A DNA stretch of 13,849 nucleotides from Clostridiaceae bacterium (GTDB taxonomy: Bacteria > Bacillota > Clostridia > Oscillospirales > Acutalibacteraceae): contig CAJGCQ010000021.1 in assembly GCA_904501875.1 (NCBI GenBank), forward strand, positions 1-13,849, in the 5' to 3' direction. The position numbers and the translations under genes are program-made. Below, one piece after another: positions 13,848 to 13,849 of this stretch. How positions within the stretch are numbered: the first letter of the stretch is position 1; every line of letters begins with the position of its first letter. The notes below the pieces were generated by a model. It saw only the letters and a list, made by a program, of their open reading frames with translations, was not told the origin of the DNA and searched no databases.

Positions 13848-13849
13848 GG

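Larger units (their letters stand above)
13073..13849. other. Divergent RNA-regulated intergenic region
   Basis: This ~780-bp region has no protein gene. It holds, leftward, the dapA leader with its terminator (13111-13135), lysine riboswitch (13179-13345) and promoter (13352-13380); then an AT-rich spacer; then, rightward, a promoter (13452-13480), the glmS ribozyme (13550-13682), an intrinsic terminator (13764-13793) and a 17-bp palindrome at the end (13831-13847). Confidence 0.85.

Noticed and set aside
1..13849. CRISPR array, tRNA, rRNA, or an intact transposase
   Set aside because: I saw no regularly spaced repeats, no tRNA-like cloverleaf or rRNA sequence, and no transposase-like protein on either strand.

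Overview
The window looks like a chromosome segment from an anaerobic, Gram-positive Clostridia member (Firmicutes/Bacillota), plausibly Oscillospirales. This rests on a class B sortase, an LL-diaminopimelate aminotransferase (DapL) lysine route, a lysine riboswitch, a glmS ribozyme, strong Shine-Dalgarno sites and SigA-type promoters with 17-bp spacers. I ran no database search, so the taxonomic placement is inference.

Layout. (1) 1-1581, minus: a membrane-anchored nucleotide-sugar 4,6-dehydratase of the EpsC/CapD/WbpM type, cut by the window edge, with its own promoter at 1686-1714. (2) 1902-6790, minus: one operon in the order cysteine desulfurase, thiI, pncC (CinA C-terminal domain), class B sortase, and a tail-anchored protein whose N-terminal part resembles the MoCF (molybdopterin-binding) half of CinA. 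Its promoter is at 6979-7007, and its leader holds a 163-nt imperfect inverted repeat whose base includes part of the ribosome binding site. (3) 7058-8705, plus: a divergent pair, an SGNH hydrolase and a short-chain dehydrogenase, with their own promoter. (4) 8693-8826: a convergent gap with a weak terminator, a 19-bp perfect hairpin resembling two abutted IS3-type ends, and a strong plus-strand terminator. (5) 8827-13072, minus: dapA-dapF-dapL-lysA, a lysine operon lacking dapB, preceded by a lysine riboswitch, an intrinsic terminator and a promoter at 13352-13380. (6) 13452-13849, plus: a promoter and a glmS ribozyme (cleavage between 13549 and 13550), then an unusual intrinsic terminator with a competing upstream strand. 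glmS itself is not in the window and is presumably just beyond it.

How the genes work together. The desulfurase and ThiI form a sulfur relay for 4-thiouridine in tRNA. PncC recycles nicotinamide mononucleotide, and the sortase works at the cell surface. The lysine operon makes meso-diaminopimelate and lysine for peptidoglycan and protein, shut off by lysine at the riboswitch. The glmS ribozyme senses glucosamine-6-phosphate, and the first gene belongs to surface glycan synthesis. Much of the window therefore concerns the cell envelope. The most unusual parts are three RNA-level or mobile-DNA signals (the desulfurase leader repeat, the ribozyme-plus-terminator tandem and the IS-end hairpin) and the possible split CinA arrangement around the sortase.
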